This document shows, piece after piece, positions 33,433 to 41,923 of a stretch of DNA of 64,000 nucleotides. The DNA comes from Runella zeae DSM 19591 (GTDB lineage Bacteria; Bacteroidota; Bacteroidia; Cytophagales; Spirosomataceae). Below the pieces are notes generated by a model. It worked only from the letters and a program-made list of their open reading frames with translations, had not been told where the DNA came from and did not search any database. Made by a program: the position numbers and the translations under genes. Numbering within the stretch: the first letter of the stretch is position 1; the number at the start of each line of letters is the position of its first letter. The stretch lies in contig NZ_AUIF01000038.1 in assembly GCF_000423565.1 (NCBI RefSeq), positions 1-64,000 of the forward strand, in the 5' to 3' direction.

Positions 33433-34740
33433 ATGGAAAAGAACAAACCCTCAATCCTGAATGCTTGGTGTATGTACGACTGGGCCAATTCGGTGCATTC
33501 ACTGGTAATCGTATCGGCAATTTTTCCGATTTACTTTAGCAATACCGCCGTCAATGCACAAGGCGGACCCGATGTTGAGTTTTTGGGAATCACCGTCAAC
33601 AATTCGGCTCTCTTTTCTTTTGCTGTTTCTTTTGCGTTTTTGTTTATCGCGATTGTCAATCCTATTTTGGGGGCGATTGCTGACTTTAGTGGGCGGAAAA
33701 AGAGATTCATGCAGTTTTTTGTCTATCTCGGGGCGGCTACTTGTTTGTTGCTGTACTTTTTCAACCGCGAAAATCTTGTTTTGGGCGTGATTGCTTTTAC
33801 GCTTTCGTTGATTGGATGGTCGGGGAGTATCGTATTTTACAACGCCTATTTGCCCGAAATCGCTACTGAAGACCGTTTTGATAAACTATCGGCGCGTGGT
33901 TTTACGATGGGTTACATCGGAAGTGTATTGTTGTTGATTTTTAACCTTACGATGCTTATCAAACCCGAATGGTACGGCAACATCGACTCAGGCACTGCTT
34001 GCCGTATTTCGTTTGTGACGGTGGCGATTTGGTGGGTAGGGTTTGCCCAAATTCCTTTTTATTATCTACCCAATGGCAAACCTTCGACCAAAAAACGCGA
34101 AGGTGGATGGATTTGGAATGGTTTTCGCGAACTCAAAAAGGTGCTGGGTGAGCTAAATCATCTTCCCTTGACCAAGCGTTTTTTAGTTGCTTTTTTCTTT
34201 TACAATATGGGTGTTCAGACTGTTATGTACATCGGGACGCTTTTTGGTAGCAATGAGCTAAAACTCCCCGACAATGCCCTGATTGTGACTATTTTACTGC
34301 TTCAAATCTTAGCAATAGTGGGGGCGTATTGTGCCGCTTTATTATCGGGCAAGTGGGGCAATACCGCCACTTTATGCGCTATTTTGGTGATTTGGATTGG
34401 GGTATGTGTCAGTGCGTATTTTGTATATACCGAGGTGCAATTTTACGGATTGGCTGCCGGAATCGGTTTTGTAATGGGGGGCGTACAATCGCTTTCTCGT
34501 TCTACTTACGCCAAGTTTTTACCCGAAAATACCCCCGATACAGCTTCTTATTTCAGCTTTTATGATGTTTGCGATAAGTTTTCTACGTTTTTGGGGACTA
34601 CCATTTTTGGGGTAATTACGCAGCTATCCGGGATGCGCAATAGTATTTTGTTTTTGGCAGTAATCTTTGTGATTGGATTGTTGATTTTGCGCCGTATTCC
34701 TTCACAAAAAATTTATCGTACGCCTTTGCGGACTTCGTAA
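33433..34740 (+). CDS. UMF1/Atg22-like MFS transporter
   Basis: A 435-residue protein with twelve predicted membrane helices. AWCMYDWANSVHSLVI at the N-terminus and GFVMGGVQSLSRSTYAKFLPE in the C-terminal half are the signature of the UMF1 (Atg22-like) family. The eukaryotic relative exports amino acids from the vacuole; bacterial substrates are not established. It is a normal length and ends 64 bp before tRNA-Val. Confidence 0.88.
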   Translation: MEKNKPSILNAWCMYDWANSVHSLVIVSAIFPIYFSNTAVNAQGGPDVEFLGITVNNSALFSFAVSFAFLFIAIVNPILGAIADFSGRKKRFMQFFVYLGAATCLLLYFFNRENLVLGVIAFTLSLIGWSGSIVFYNAYLPEIATEDRFDKLSARGFTMGYIGSVLLLIFNLTMLIKPEWYGNIDSGTACRISFVTVAIWWVGFAQIPFYYLPNGKPSTKKREGGWIWNGFRELKKVLGELNHLPLTKRFLVAFFFYNMGVQTVMYIGTLFGSNELKLPDNALIVTILLLQILAIVGAYCAALLSGKWGNTATLCAILVIWIGVCVSAYFVYTEVQFYGLAAGIGFVMGGVQSLSRSTYAKFLPENTPDTASYFSFYDVCDKFSTFLGTTIFGVITQLSGMRNSILFLAVIFVIGLLILRRIPSQKIYRTPLRTS

Positions 34741-34754
34741 AGTTTGTATATTTG
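34725..34754 (+). promoter_or_regulatory. Promoter of tRNA-Val
   Basis: TTTG (34725-34728), an 18-nt spacer and TATATTTG (34747-34754) match the Bacteroidota TTTG / TAnnTTTG consensus. The -33 element lies inside the end of the upstream transporter gene. The tRNA begins 51 nt after the -7 element. Confidence 0.6.
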
Positions 34755-34804
34755 CGCTCCCGTTTGAGAAATGACCTCAAAAACACTTTTCAGACGGCAG
34801 ACCT

Positions 34805-34879
34805 AGGATGTTAGCTCAGTTGGTTTAGAGCGCCGCCTTGACAGGGCGGAGGTCATGGGTTCGAATCCCCTACGTCCTA
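34805..34879 (+). tRNA. tRNA-Val (anticodon GAC)
   Basis: A 75-nt cloverleaf. Acceptor AGGATGT (34805-34811) pairs with ACGTCCT, the D arm is GCTC...GAGC, the anticodon stem CCGCC/GGCGG holds the loop TTGACAG (anticodon GAC), and the T loop is TTCGAAT. The discriminator is A at 34879; CCA is not encoded. One T-stem pair is mismatched. Its 3' end appears to have served as an integration site (see 37911-37933). Confidence 0.95.
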
Positions 34880-35122
34880 CATTATATCTTAACTCGCTAA
34901 AAATTAATGAGTTATGCTTCATCTAGCTTAGGTAGATTTTTTCCTTATACCTAAGCCAATTGTTTAGAGTAAAGAAATCGAAGCCTAGTAAAGTAACCAA
35001 AAGACAAAAACCCCTCAAAACGTAAAATTTGAGGGGTTTTTGTTACACGAATTATGAATTTAGCCTTCAGTATGTTTTTATGACAATAAAAATAGTCTCC
35101 TAACAACTCATAGTTTTGATTA
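34880..35122. other. AT-rich spacer after tRNA-Val
   Basis: No gene. It holds a hairpin terminator at 35005-35042 and the unidentified promoter of the nuclease-TPR gene. Confidence 0.5.
35005..35042 (+). terminator. Hairpin terminator
   Basis: CAAAAACCCCTCAAA (35005-35019) is the perfect reverse complement of 35028-35042, around an 8-nt loop, and ends in a T-run. It would end the tRNA-Val transcript and lies on the island side of the tRNA. Confidence 0.8.
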
Positions 35123-37675
35123 ATGGACAGAGATTGGCGTGACTTTAAAGCTTTGTATGGAAGTTTAGAGGGTGCAAGAGCAGCTTTTGAAGATGCTTGT
35201 GAAGAATTATTTCGAGAAATTCATAAAGATTCAACTGTGCAAAGAGTTAAAGTACGGCAAGGGGATGGAGGAATTGACATCTATGTTGGAGAGATTGGCA
35301 TTAGTCCTATAATAGTTATTCAATGCAAGTTCTTTTTAGATAAATTTGGCTCTTCGCAACAATCTCAAATAAGAGACTCTTTTAAAACCGCCGTAAACTC
35401 CCAAGAATTTGAACTAGAAAAGTGGATTCTTTGTGTTCCTTTGGTCTTAGATATCGACCAAAATATATGGTGGGCTTCATGGAAAAAAAAGCAGTTGGAT
35501 GAACTTCATAAAACTGAGGGATTTATTTCCTTAAAGAATGGTAATGAAATTATCAGCTTATTAAAAGAATACGGTATTTATAACCGATTATTTAAAATAA
35601 CTGATTTATTATTGCTAGAAAAGATAGACAAAAATGTACAAGCACTACATGAAAGCAAAGATAACATAGTTCCTAGCTATGATTTATTCTCCACCCATCG
35701 AAATCTGACCGAACAGATACATATCAATGAACATGAACTTGAGCAAGTAACCAATAAAAAAAGTCGCATTGAGCAACAAATTCAGCGAACTGATGATGAA
35801 GATATTCGTGATACATTAGATGAACACGTCCAAAATTTATCAATTAAACAATTAGACCTAAGTAATCAAATAAACCAAAAAAAGCAGGAATTAACGCTCT
35901 TTGAGGAGAATGTAAAACGACTGGCTGAGACACTTAATAAATCAGAACATGTGGATAGTTCTCGACTGAAACAGGCAAGAACATTGTTTGAACAAGGAGA
36001 TTTGGAAGGTGCAAATGCAATATTAGACCCTAAAGATTTACAAAAGGATAGGGAAGAAATAGAAAGAGATAGCAAATCATTAGCTCAAAAACGTGAGGTT
36101 TTGGCTCAGGAATACATTACCAAAGCCCAATTAGTTCAAACTGATAAGACGAATAAACATTGGTTTAATGATGCCTATTCTTATTTTGAAACGGCGGTAG
36201 AAATAGATGGAAATCAAGATACCTTTTTCTCATTTGCCTATTTTTTACAAGAACATAATTGTCATGAGCATGCAGTTTCTTTCTATGCAAAGGCATTAGA
36301 CATTTACCGAGCCTTGGCCGAGGTCAATCCCCAAACCTACATGCCAGATGTGGCAATGACGCTCAATAATCTAGCCAATGTTAATAGTATTTTAAATCAA
36401 TTTGATGCTGCTCAAAATCAGTACTATGGAGCTTTAGAAATTTACAGAGCATTGACCGAAAGCAACCCACAAACATTCATGTCTGATGTGGCTATGACGC
36501 TTAACAATCTAGCCAATGTTAATAGTATCCTAAATCAATTTGATACTGCTCAAAATCAGTACGAGGAAGCTTTAAAAATTTACAGAGCATTGGTTATAGA
36601 CAACCCACAAAAACTCATGTCCGATGTAGCTATGACGCTTAACAATCTAGCCAGTCTGAATCAAAAATACAACCAAATTCATACCGCTCAAAAGCAGTAC
36701 GAGGAAGCTTTAGAAATTTACAGAGTATTGACCGAAAGCAACCCACAAACATTCATGCCAGATATGGCTATGACACTGAATAATCTAGCAAATTTGAATA
36801 AAAAACGTAATCAACTTCATACCGCTCAAAAGCCGTATGAGGAAGCTTTAGAAATTTACAGAGCATTGACCGAAAGCAACCCACAAACATTCATGCCCAA
36901 TTTGGCTATGACGCTTAATAATCTGGCCAGTTTAAATAGTATACTGAATCAATTTGATACTGCTCAAAATCAGTACAAGGAAGCATTAGCAATTTACAGA
37001 ACATTGACTGAAGTCAATCCAAAAAAATTTATGCCCGATTTGGCTATGACGCTCAATAATCTAGCCAATTTCAATAGAAGTTTGGAGCAATTTGATACTG
37101 CTCAAAATCAGTATGAGAAGGCTTTAGAAATTTATAGAGCATTGACCGAAGTCAATCCACAAATATTCAGGCCCAATGTGGCCACCACCCTGAATAATCT
37201 GGCGAATTTGCATAGTGCCCTCAATCAGTTTGAAACCGCTGAAAAGGAGTTTGAACAGGCATTAGACATTTACCGAGCCTTGGCCGAGGATAACCCACAA
37301 ATATTCAGGCCAGATGTGGCAATGACACTCAATAATCTAGCCAATGTGAATCGAAAACTCAATCAATTGGATTCTGCTCAAAAGCAGTTTAATGAAGCAT
37401 TAACTATTCGAAGAGTATTAACGGAGGTAAATCCAGACGTTTTTCAAACTTCTCTTGCCGAAACTTTAATTAACATAGCTATTTTGCATCTATATTCATC
37501 ACCCGATAAATCTAAATCCTTATCCTTTTCTCATGAAAGTTATATAAACGCCTTACCTTATTCTACAAAAGTACCTATAGCAGAAGAATATTGCCAAACT
37601 GCTATTGCTATTTGGCAAGAATGGGGAGAAGACCTAATAAAGTATATTCAAGATAAGCAAAGGGACACTCAATAA
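35123..37675 (+). CDS. PD-(D/E)xK nuclease fused to coiled coil and nine TPR units
   Basis: An 850-residue protein. Residues 1-~170 look like an Mrr-type restriction endonuclease fold: acidic residues in EDACEELFREIH (~24-34), GDGGIDI with D52, and QCK (67-69) supply the catalytic D-QxK. Residues ~195-310 form a long coiled coil with a QARTLFEQGDLEGANAIL segment just after it. Residues 391-~800 are nine tandem 46-residue TPR units of the type ALEIYRALTESNPQTF followed by AMTLNNLAN. No signal peptide, membrane helix or ATPase is seen. The gene is markedly AT-rich, stands alone, and is bounded by tRNA-Val and a decayed copy of its 3' end. A DNA-cutting effector with a TPR sensor, probably in phage or plasmid defence, is inferred. 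Confidence 0.8.
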   Translation: MDRDWRDFKALYGSLEGARAAFEDACEELFREIHKDSTVQRVKVRQGDGGIDIYVGEIGISPIIVIQCKFFLDKFGSSQQSQIRDSFKTAVNSQEFELEKWILCVPLVLDIDQNIWWASWKKKQLDELHKTEGFISLKNGNEIISLLKEYGIYNRLFKITDLLLLEKIDKNVQALHESKDNIVPSYDLFSTHRNLTEQIHINEHELEQVTNKKSRIEQQIQRTDDEDIRDTLDEHVQNLSIKQLDLSNQINQKKQELTLFEENVKRLAETLNKSEHVDSSRLKQARTLFEQGDLEGANAILDPKDLQKDREEIERDSKSLAQKREVLAQEYITKAQLVQTDKTNKHWFNDAYSYFETAVEIDGNQDTFFSFAYFLQEHNCHEHAVSFYAKALDIYRALAEVNPQTYMPDVAMTLNNLANVNSILNQFDAAQNQYYGALEIYRALTESNPQTFMSDVAMTLNNLANVNSILNQFDTAQNQYEEALKIYRALVIDNPQKLMSDVAMTLNNLASLNQKYNQIHTAQKQYEEALEIYRVLTESNPQTFMPDMAMTLNNLANLNKKRNQLHTAQKPYEEALEIYRALTESNPQTFMPNLAMTLNNLASLNSILNQFDTAQNQYKEALAIYRTLTEVNPKKFMPDLAMTLNNLANFNRSLEQFDTAQNQYEKALEIYRALTEVNPQIFRPNVATTLNNLANLHSALNQFETAEKEFEQALDIYRALAEDNPQIFRPDVAMTLNNLANVNRKLNQLDSAQKQFNEALTIRRVLTEVNPDVFQTSLAETLINIAILHLYSSPDKSKSLSFSHESYINALPYSTKVPIAEEYCQTAIAIWQEWGEDLIKYIQDKQRDTQ
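36293..37530 (+). repeat. Tandem 138-bp coding repeats (TPR units)
   Basis: Nine units of 138 bp in phase with the reading frame. Several share long identical DNA stretches, for example the bases encoding EIYRALTESNPQTFM near 36435 and 36847, which points to recent unit duplication or gene conversion. The last unit is degenerate. Confidence 0.85.
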
Positions 37676-37910
37676 CACTCAACCAACTATCTAACCAACA
37701 ATTGTTTGACCATTTTGGGTACGCCCAATGTTTCAATAATCACATACATTACAATAGAATCTATATATATTTTTTTATCTATCCTATCTTGTAATAGATT
37801 GATATACAGCATTATATCTAATTAAGTGTATCTACAAAAGAAGAAATTTAAGTCAAAATATTGGGTATTAAGTGTTTTAAATAGTTGATAATCAATGTGG
37901 TATGGTGTTT

Positions 37911-37933
37911 GTTTTAGTCCCTTACATCCTACA
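37911..37933 (+). repeat. Decayed copy of tRNA-Val 3' end (putative attachment-site remnant)
   Basis: This 23-nt stretch matches 34859-34881, the T-loop to 3' end of tRNA-Val, at 18 of 23 positions; the last 7 bases (TCCTACA) are identical and four of the five differences are transitions. It lies in the same orientation as the tRNA and directly abuts a terminator, as expected of a tRNA tail displaced by an element that integrated at the tRNA 3' end. Confidence 0.55.
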
Positions 37934-37967
37934 AAAAGCCCCAAATTTCGCTGATTTGGGGCTTTTT
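37933..37967 (+). terminator. Hairpin terminator, probably once that of tRNA-Val
   Basis: AAAAAGCCCCAAAT (37933-37946) pairs perfectly with 37954-37967, followed by T and G. It starts at the last base of the tRNA tail copy. Confidence 0.8.
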
Positions 37968-38021
37968 TGTTGGGAAAAGTACCTAAAAATACACTTCTTT
38001 ACGCTCTATTCTTCTATTTTA

Positions 38022-38070
38022 ACGCGGAGTTTTATATTTTAAAAAAATGTAAAAACTCCGCGTATTTTTG
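38022..38070 (+). promoter_or_regulatory. Inverted repeat over the hexosaminidase promoter
   Basis: ACGCGGAGTTTT (38022-38033) is the reverse complement of 38052-38063, separated by 18 nt. The right arm runs into a TATTTTTG -7 element (38063-38070) placed 35 nt before the start codon. The arms cover the -33 region, so a repressor or activator site is likely. Confidence 0.5.
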
Positions 38071-38104
38071 TGGACATTCATTACTTTGAACTAAAATCCT
38101 TTTT

Positions 38105-40003
38105 ATGAAGTACACCTTGGCTTTTTGTATTTTGTGGTGTTGCCTTGCCACTTACGCCCAAAAAAAGGCGATTCACCTTATTCCCCAACCCGTAGAATTG
38201 AACCAACTCAACGGCGAATATCTGCTTACTGCTGCTTCGACGATTGTGTATGGACAACAGGACGCCAAAGATATAGCCCATCAATTGGCTCAAAAACTAG
38301 CCGTGGCTACTGGTTTTTCGTTGAAAGTTGTCAATTCCAAATCGACACTTTCCAACGCCATCACTTTGCACCTAAATGCCACTCCCAAAGCCACTTTGGG
38401 TAGTGAAGGCTATGAGTTGGAGGTGTTAGGCAAAAGTGTAAAAATAGCGGCTAATCAGCCCGCAGGCTTGTATTATGGCGTGCAATCTTTGTTGCAACTG
38501 CTACCGACCGACATCGAAAGTCAGAACGTAGTACAGCGTCGTTGGCCGATTCCGAGCGTTCGCGTGCTTGACTATCCGCGTTTTGCGTGGCGTGGATTGA
38601 TGCTTGATGTAAGTCGTCATTTTTTCAAAAAAGAAGACCTGAAGCGCCATATCGACTACATGGCTCGCATGAAATTTAATGTATTGCATTGGCACTTGAC
38701 CGACGATGAAGGCTGGCGTATCGAAATCAAATCTTTGCCCAAACTTACCTCTGTGGGTGCATGGCGTGTACCTCGTATCGGCGATTTTGGCGAGTTGGCT
38801 CCCCCCAAAGACGGAGAAGCAGCTACGGAGGGTGGTTTTTATACCCAAGACGATATTAGGGAACTCGTGCGCTATGCTCAAGAAAGAAACGTAACAATCG
38901 TGCCCGAAATAGACGTGCCCGGCCATAGCATGGCGGCTTTGGCGGCTTATCCTGAGCTTTCTTGTACCAAAGACCCCAACACCAAAGTAAATCCTGGTAG
39001 TAAGTTTTCGGAATGGTACAGCGATGGTACGTTTAAGATGCTGGTCGATAATACCCTCAATCCTTCGGATGAAAAAGTGTATGAGTTTTTGGACAAAGTA
39101 TTTGCCGAAGTCGCGCCTTTATTTCCGAGTCCTTACATCCACGTGGGGGGCGACGAATGCTATAAAGGCTATTGGGAAAAAGACGCGGGCTGCCAAGCGT
39201 TGATGAAACAAATGAACATGAAGCACGTGGAGGAGTTGCAGGCGTATTTCATGAAACGTGTTGACAAAATCTTGAAATCGAAAGGGAAAAAGCTCTTGGG
39301 TTGGGATGAAATTTTGGAAGGGGGAATTGCTCCAGATGCCACCGTGATGAGTTGGCGGAGCCTAAAAGGAGGTATCGAAGCGGCTCACATGGGGCACAAT
39401 GTCATCATGACGCCCGTGCAGTATTGCTACCTCGACTATATGCAAAGCGACGCTACCCTTGAGCCTTATGTATACAGCACGCTGCGCCTCAAAACCTGCT
39501 ATGATTTTGAACCCGTGCCCGATGGCGTAGATACTAAGTTTATTTTGGGCGGCCAAGGCAACCTCTGGACCGAGGGTGTCAATACCCTGAGTCATGCGGA
39601 GTATATGCTGTACCCACGGAGTTGGGCGTTGTCGGAGGTGTATTGGTCGCCCAAAGGCAGCAAAAATTGGGAGAATTTTGTCCGCCGAATGGAAACCCAA
39701 ATGGAACGTGCCGATTTGGCAGGGATAAATTATGCCCGTGGTGCTTATGATGCTGTCATCAAACCGCAGCTGAAAGACGGCAAGCTAACGGTAGCTCTCG
39801 AAACAGAGGTTCCTTATTTGGATATTTTTTATTCGATAGATGACTCCGTACCGGGGCGTTATTCGCCAACCTATGCCAATCCTATCGAAATTCCCGAAGG
39901 CCCTGTCACTTTGCGTGTGATTACGTACCGCGAAGGTAAGCCTATCGGTAGGATGATCATTCTCAAAAGGGATGAGCTGCTCAAAAGAGCAGGGAAGAAG
40001 TAA
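38105..40003 (+). CDS. Family GH20 beta-N-acetylhexosaminidase
   Basis: A 632-residue secreted enzyme. Signal peptide MKYTLAFCILWCCLATYA; residues ~25-145 are the GH20b domain; the catalytic barrel begins at YPRFAWRGLMLDVSRHF and has LHWHLTDDEGW and the catalytic D-E pair in HVGGDECYKGYW. The C-terminal ~70 residues (YLDIFYSIDDSVPG) are a chitobiase-type C-terminal domain. It removes terminal N-acetylglucosamine or N-acetylgalactosamine from glycans or chitin oligomers by substrate-assisted catalysis. It is monocistronic. Confidence 0.94.
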   Translation: MKYTLAFCILWCCLATYAQKKAIHLIPQPVELNQLNGEYLLTAASTIVYGQQDAKDIAHQLAQKLAVATGFSLKVVNSKSTLSNAITLHLNATPKATLGSEGYELEVLGKSVKIAANQPAGLYYGVQSLLQLLPTDIESQNVVQRRWPIPSVRVLDYPRFAWRGLMLDVSRHFFKKEDLKRHIDYMARMKFNVLHWHLTDDEGWRIEIKSLPKLTSVGAWRVPRIGDFGELAPPKDGEAATEGGFYTQDDIRELVRYAQERNVTIVPEIDVPGHSMAALAAYPELSCTKDPNTKVNPGSKFSEWYSDGTFKMLVDNTLNPSDEKVYEFLDKVFAEVAPLFPSPYIHVGGDECYKGYWEKDAGCQALMKQMNMKHVEELQAYFMKRVDKILKSKGKKLLGWDEILEGGIAPDATVMSWRSLKGGIEAAHMGHNVIMTPVQYCYLDYMQSDATLEPYVYSTLRLKTCYDFEPVPDGVDTKFILGGQGNLWTEGVNTLSHAEYMLYPRSWALSEVYWSPKGSKNWENFVRRMETQMERADLAGINYARGAYDAVIKPQLKDGKLTVALETEVPYLDIFYSIDDSVPGRYSPTYANPIEIPEGPVTLRVITYREGKPIGRMIILKRDELLKRAGKK

Positions 40004-40010
40004 ATGTCAC

Positions 40011-40044
40011 ATCAAGGTCACGATTTGAATCCCGTGACCTTGAT
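40011..40044. terminator. Bidirectional hairpin
   Basis: ATCAAGGTCACG (40011-40022) pairs perfectly with 40033-40044. It lies between the convergent hexosaminidase gene and the gene ending at 40052. Confidence 0.65.
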
Positions 40045-40051
40045 ATAGAAA

Positions 40052-40807
40052 TTAAGAGCGTTGGCGGTTTAACTCATTGCATAAACGGCGTAATTTAGGA
40101 TGATAAAGCTCATATTCGGCGCTCAAACCTTTCCAGAAGCGTTCATTTAATTCAAGAAGTTTGGCTTTGTGGGGGGTGTTATCTTTGATAATTTGTAAAT
40201 TTTCTTGCTCAATAGTTTCTTTATCCTTCAGATAACGAGCTTCTGCTTTTTGGAGAATAAGCATGCCTGCGTCAGCCAATTTGTCGACGCTCCAATATCC
40301 CTGTAAGCGGGCTAAACAATGATAATAAATTCCAATATCACAGTTTTCTGTTTTGAGGAGTTGAGTAGTGTAGTAGCTGATACTTTCTTGAGCTTCCTGA
40401 GAATTGATTTTAAGAAGCTCTTCTTCGCAAAGCATAAAATGACTCGCTCTTTGAATGATAGCCCAACTATATTTGCTATTTTCATATTGGGTCAATAATT
40501 CTCTAATTTCCTTGTCTAATTCTTGCCATTTTTTTTCACCTGCCTCGTTTCTAATTTTAACAAATTCAGGAGCCATTAATATTTGAATGGTTTCGTTTTT
40601 GTGTTCCTCTGCTGTCGGCGTAGGAAAATCTTTGGGTCGGGCAATGCGAAAATTTAATAAGTTGTAAGAAGAAGAATCGCGGTCTTGTGTTTTGTTGAGG
40701 ATACTATTCTCAGATTTGTTATGCATTCTAATTTGCTCTGATTGAGATGAGTATGGGTAATGTCCAAAACTTAAACACAATGCTAAAGGGGTGATGAACT
40801 GTTTCAT
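40052..40807 (-). CDS. Putative exported protein of unknown function
   Basis: 251 residues. The N-terminus (MKQFITPLALCLSFGHYPYS) resembles a short signal peptide. The rest is mostly helical and charged, with EKKWQELDKEIRELLTQYENS near residue 90 and helical pairs after it that could be TPR-like or SEL1-like, without a clear consensus. It is the last of a row of minus-strand genes, 52 bp after the MetE-like gene. No family is recognised. Confidence 0.5.
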   Translation of the reverse strand: MKQFITPLALCLSFGHYPYSSQSEQIRMHNKSENSILNKTQDRDSSSYNLLNFRIARPKDFPTPTAEEHKNETIQILMAPEFVKIRNEAGEKKWQELDKEIRELLTQYENSKYSWAIIQRASHFMLCEEELLKINSQEAQESISYYTTQLLKTENCDIGIYYHCLARLQGYWSVDKLADAGMLILQKAEARYLKDKETIEQENLQIIKDNTPHKAKLLELNERFWKGLSAEYELYHPKLRRLCNELNRQRS

Positions 40808-40859
40808 GAGGGAACAATTAGGGATAAAAAAGTTATCAAGTGGTATATGTCCTAATTTT

Positions 40860-41888
40860 CTACAATTCCTTTCTCACCAACTTAGCTCCCTCGCACATGG
40901 CTTTGAGTTTTTGTTTGGTGGCCCAGCGAGCCGTTTGGCTCATACCACAGTCGGGCGCAACGGCCAGTTTTTCGGCGGGTACATAAGGCAAAATTTTGCG
41001 AATGCGCTCGGCTACATCTTCGGGAGTTTCGATATAATAACTCTTGACATCAATCACTCCCACAGCTACGTCCACTTTTTCGGCAAAACGCTCCAACAAA
41101 TGCACATCCGTAAAATTGAGGACGGTCATTTCAGAATGAATTTCGTCGACTGTCATGTCCAAAAAATCAGGAAGCATAGGGGCAATGGTCTTTTTGCCTA
41201 CCGACCGACCTTTGTAGTTGCCAAAGCAAAGGTGCATCGACAGGCGCGTTTTGCCCACACCCGGCGCTACGGTGCGATTGAATATATCCACAAAACGTTT
41301 GGTATCTTCCCGATAGGCATAGCAACTCATCGAAGGCTCATCCACACAAATCTCAGGTACACCAAGAGCGACCAAATCTTCGATTTCTTTCCGAACAAGG
41401 GGAAGTAGTGCTTCGGTTACTTCCCAACGGTCTTTGTAATGCCCGCCAGGATTGAGCCGTCCTGAGAGCGTATAAGGCCCCGGAATCGACATTTTAATCA
41501 TTTGACCAGCGGGAGCAAGCCGTTTCAGACGTTTGTATTCTTCGACCACACCCAGCCCTTTGGGGGCGGTGAGAGGTTCTACAATGCTGTTTTTGCCGCG
41601 TTGGTCGTGGGCGGGTGGGCCGTATTTGCGGGTTTCGGTACCATCATTGACAATCCCTTTGATAAACCCATAAAAAGATAAATTGAAATCAAGGCGGGTT
41701 TGTTCGCCGTCGGTGATGACATCTAGCCCTGCACTCACTTGGTCGTGGATGGCAGCGACGACGGCGTCATCAATCATTTCGGAAATATCGGCAGGGCCAA
41801 ATTGGTCGAGATTCATGCTCGCAAATTCGAGCCATCCCGGAAAAGGCATCGAACCCACAACGGTGGTTTTAATAGGGACAGGTTGCAT
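40860..41888 (-). CDS. MetE C-terminal-like (cobalamin-independent methionine synthase family) protein
   Basis: 342 residues, matching only the catalytic half of MetE. The zinc ligands are seen as H and C in LSMHLCFGN and C in VAPDCGMSQTARW; VDEPSMSCY and TTVVGSMPFPGW at the start are also family features. Stand-alone versions act as corrinoid-independent methyltransferases, in some cases using methylcobalamin-bound or other methyl donors rather than folate; the donor here is unknown. The class D beta-lactamase gene lies 35 bp upstream. Confidence 0.87.
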   Translation of the reverse strand: MQPVPIKTTVVGSMPFPGWLEFASMNLDQFGPADISEMIDDAVVAAIHDQVSAGLDVITDGEQTRLDFNLSFYGFIKGIVNDGTETRKYGPPAHDQRGKNSIVEPLTAPKGLGVVEEYKRLKRLAPAGQMIKMSIPGPYTLSGRLNPGGHYKDRWEVTEALLPLVRKEIEDLVALGVPEICVDEPSMSCYAYREDTKRFVDIFNRTVAPGVGKTRLSMHLCFGNYKGRSVGKKTIAPMLPDFLDMTVDEIHSEMTVLNFTDVHLLERFAEKVDVAVGVIDVKSYYIETPEDVAERIRKILPYVPAEKLAVAPDCGMSQTARWATKQKLKAMCEGAKLVRKEL

Positions 41889-41923
41889 AGCAAAGTAGTG
41901 TTTTGGAAGGTTTCTGATTTTTT

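Larger units (their letters stand above)
37676..38104. other. AT-rich spacer with island end and hexosaminidase promoter
   Basis: No gene. From 37676 to 37910 it is plain AT-rich sequence. It then holds the tRNA-Val 3'-end copy (37911-37933), a terminator (37933-37967) and an inverted repeat over the promoter at 38022-38070. Confidence 0.6.

Noticed and set aside
36293-37530. CRISPR-like regular repeats
   Set aside because: The repeats are in-frame 138-bp TPR units without unique spacers; no CRISPR array is present in the window.
40791-41408. A 205-codon plus-strand frame opposite the MetE-like gene
   Set aside because: Antisense to a clear enzyme with intact zinc ligands; its translation is low-complexity and not protein-like.
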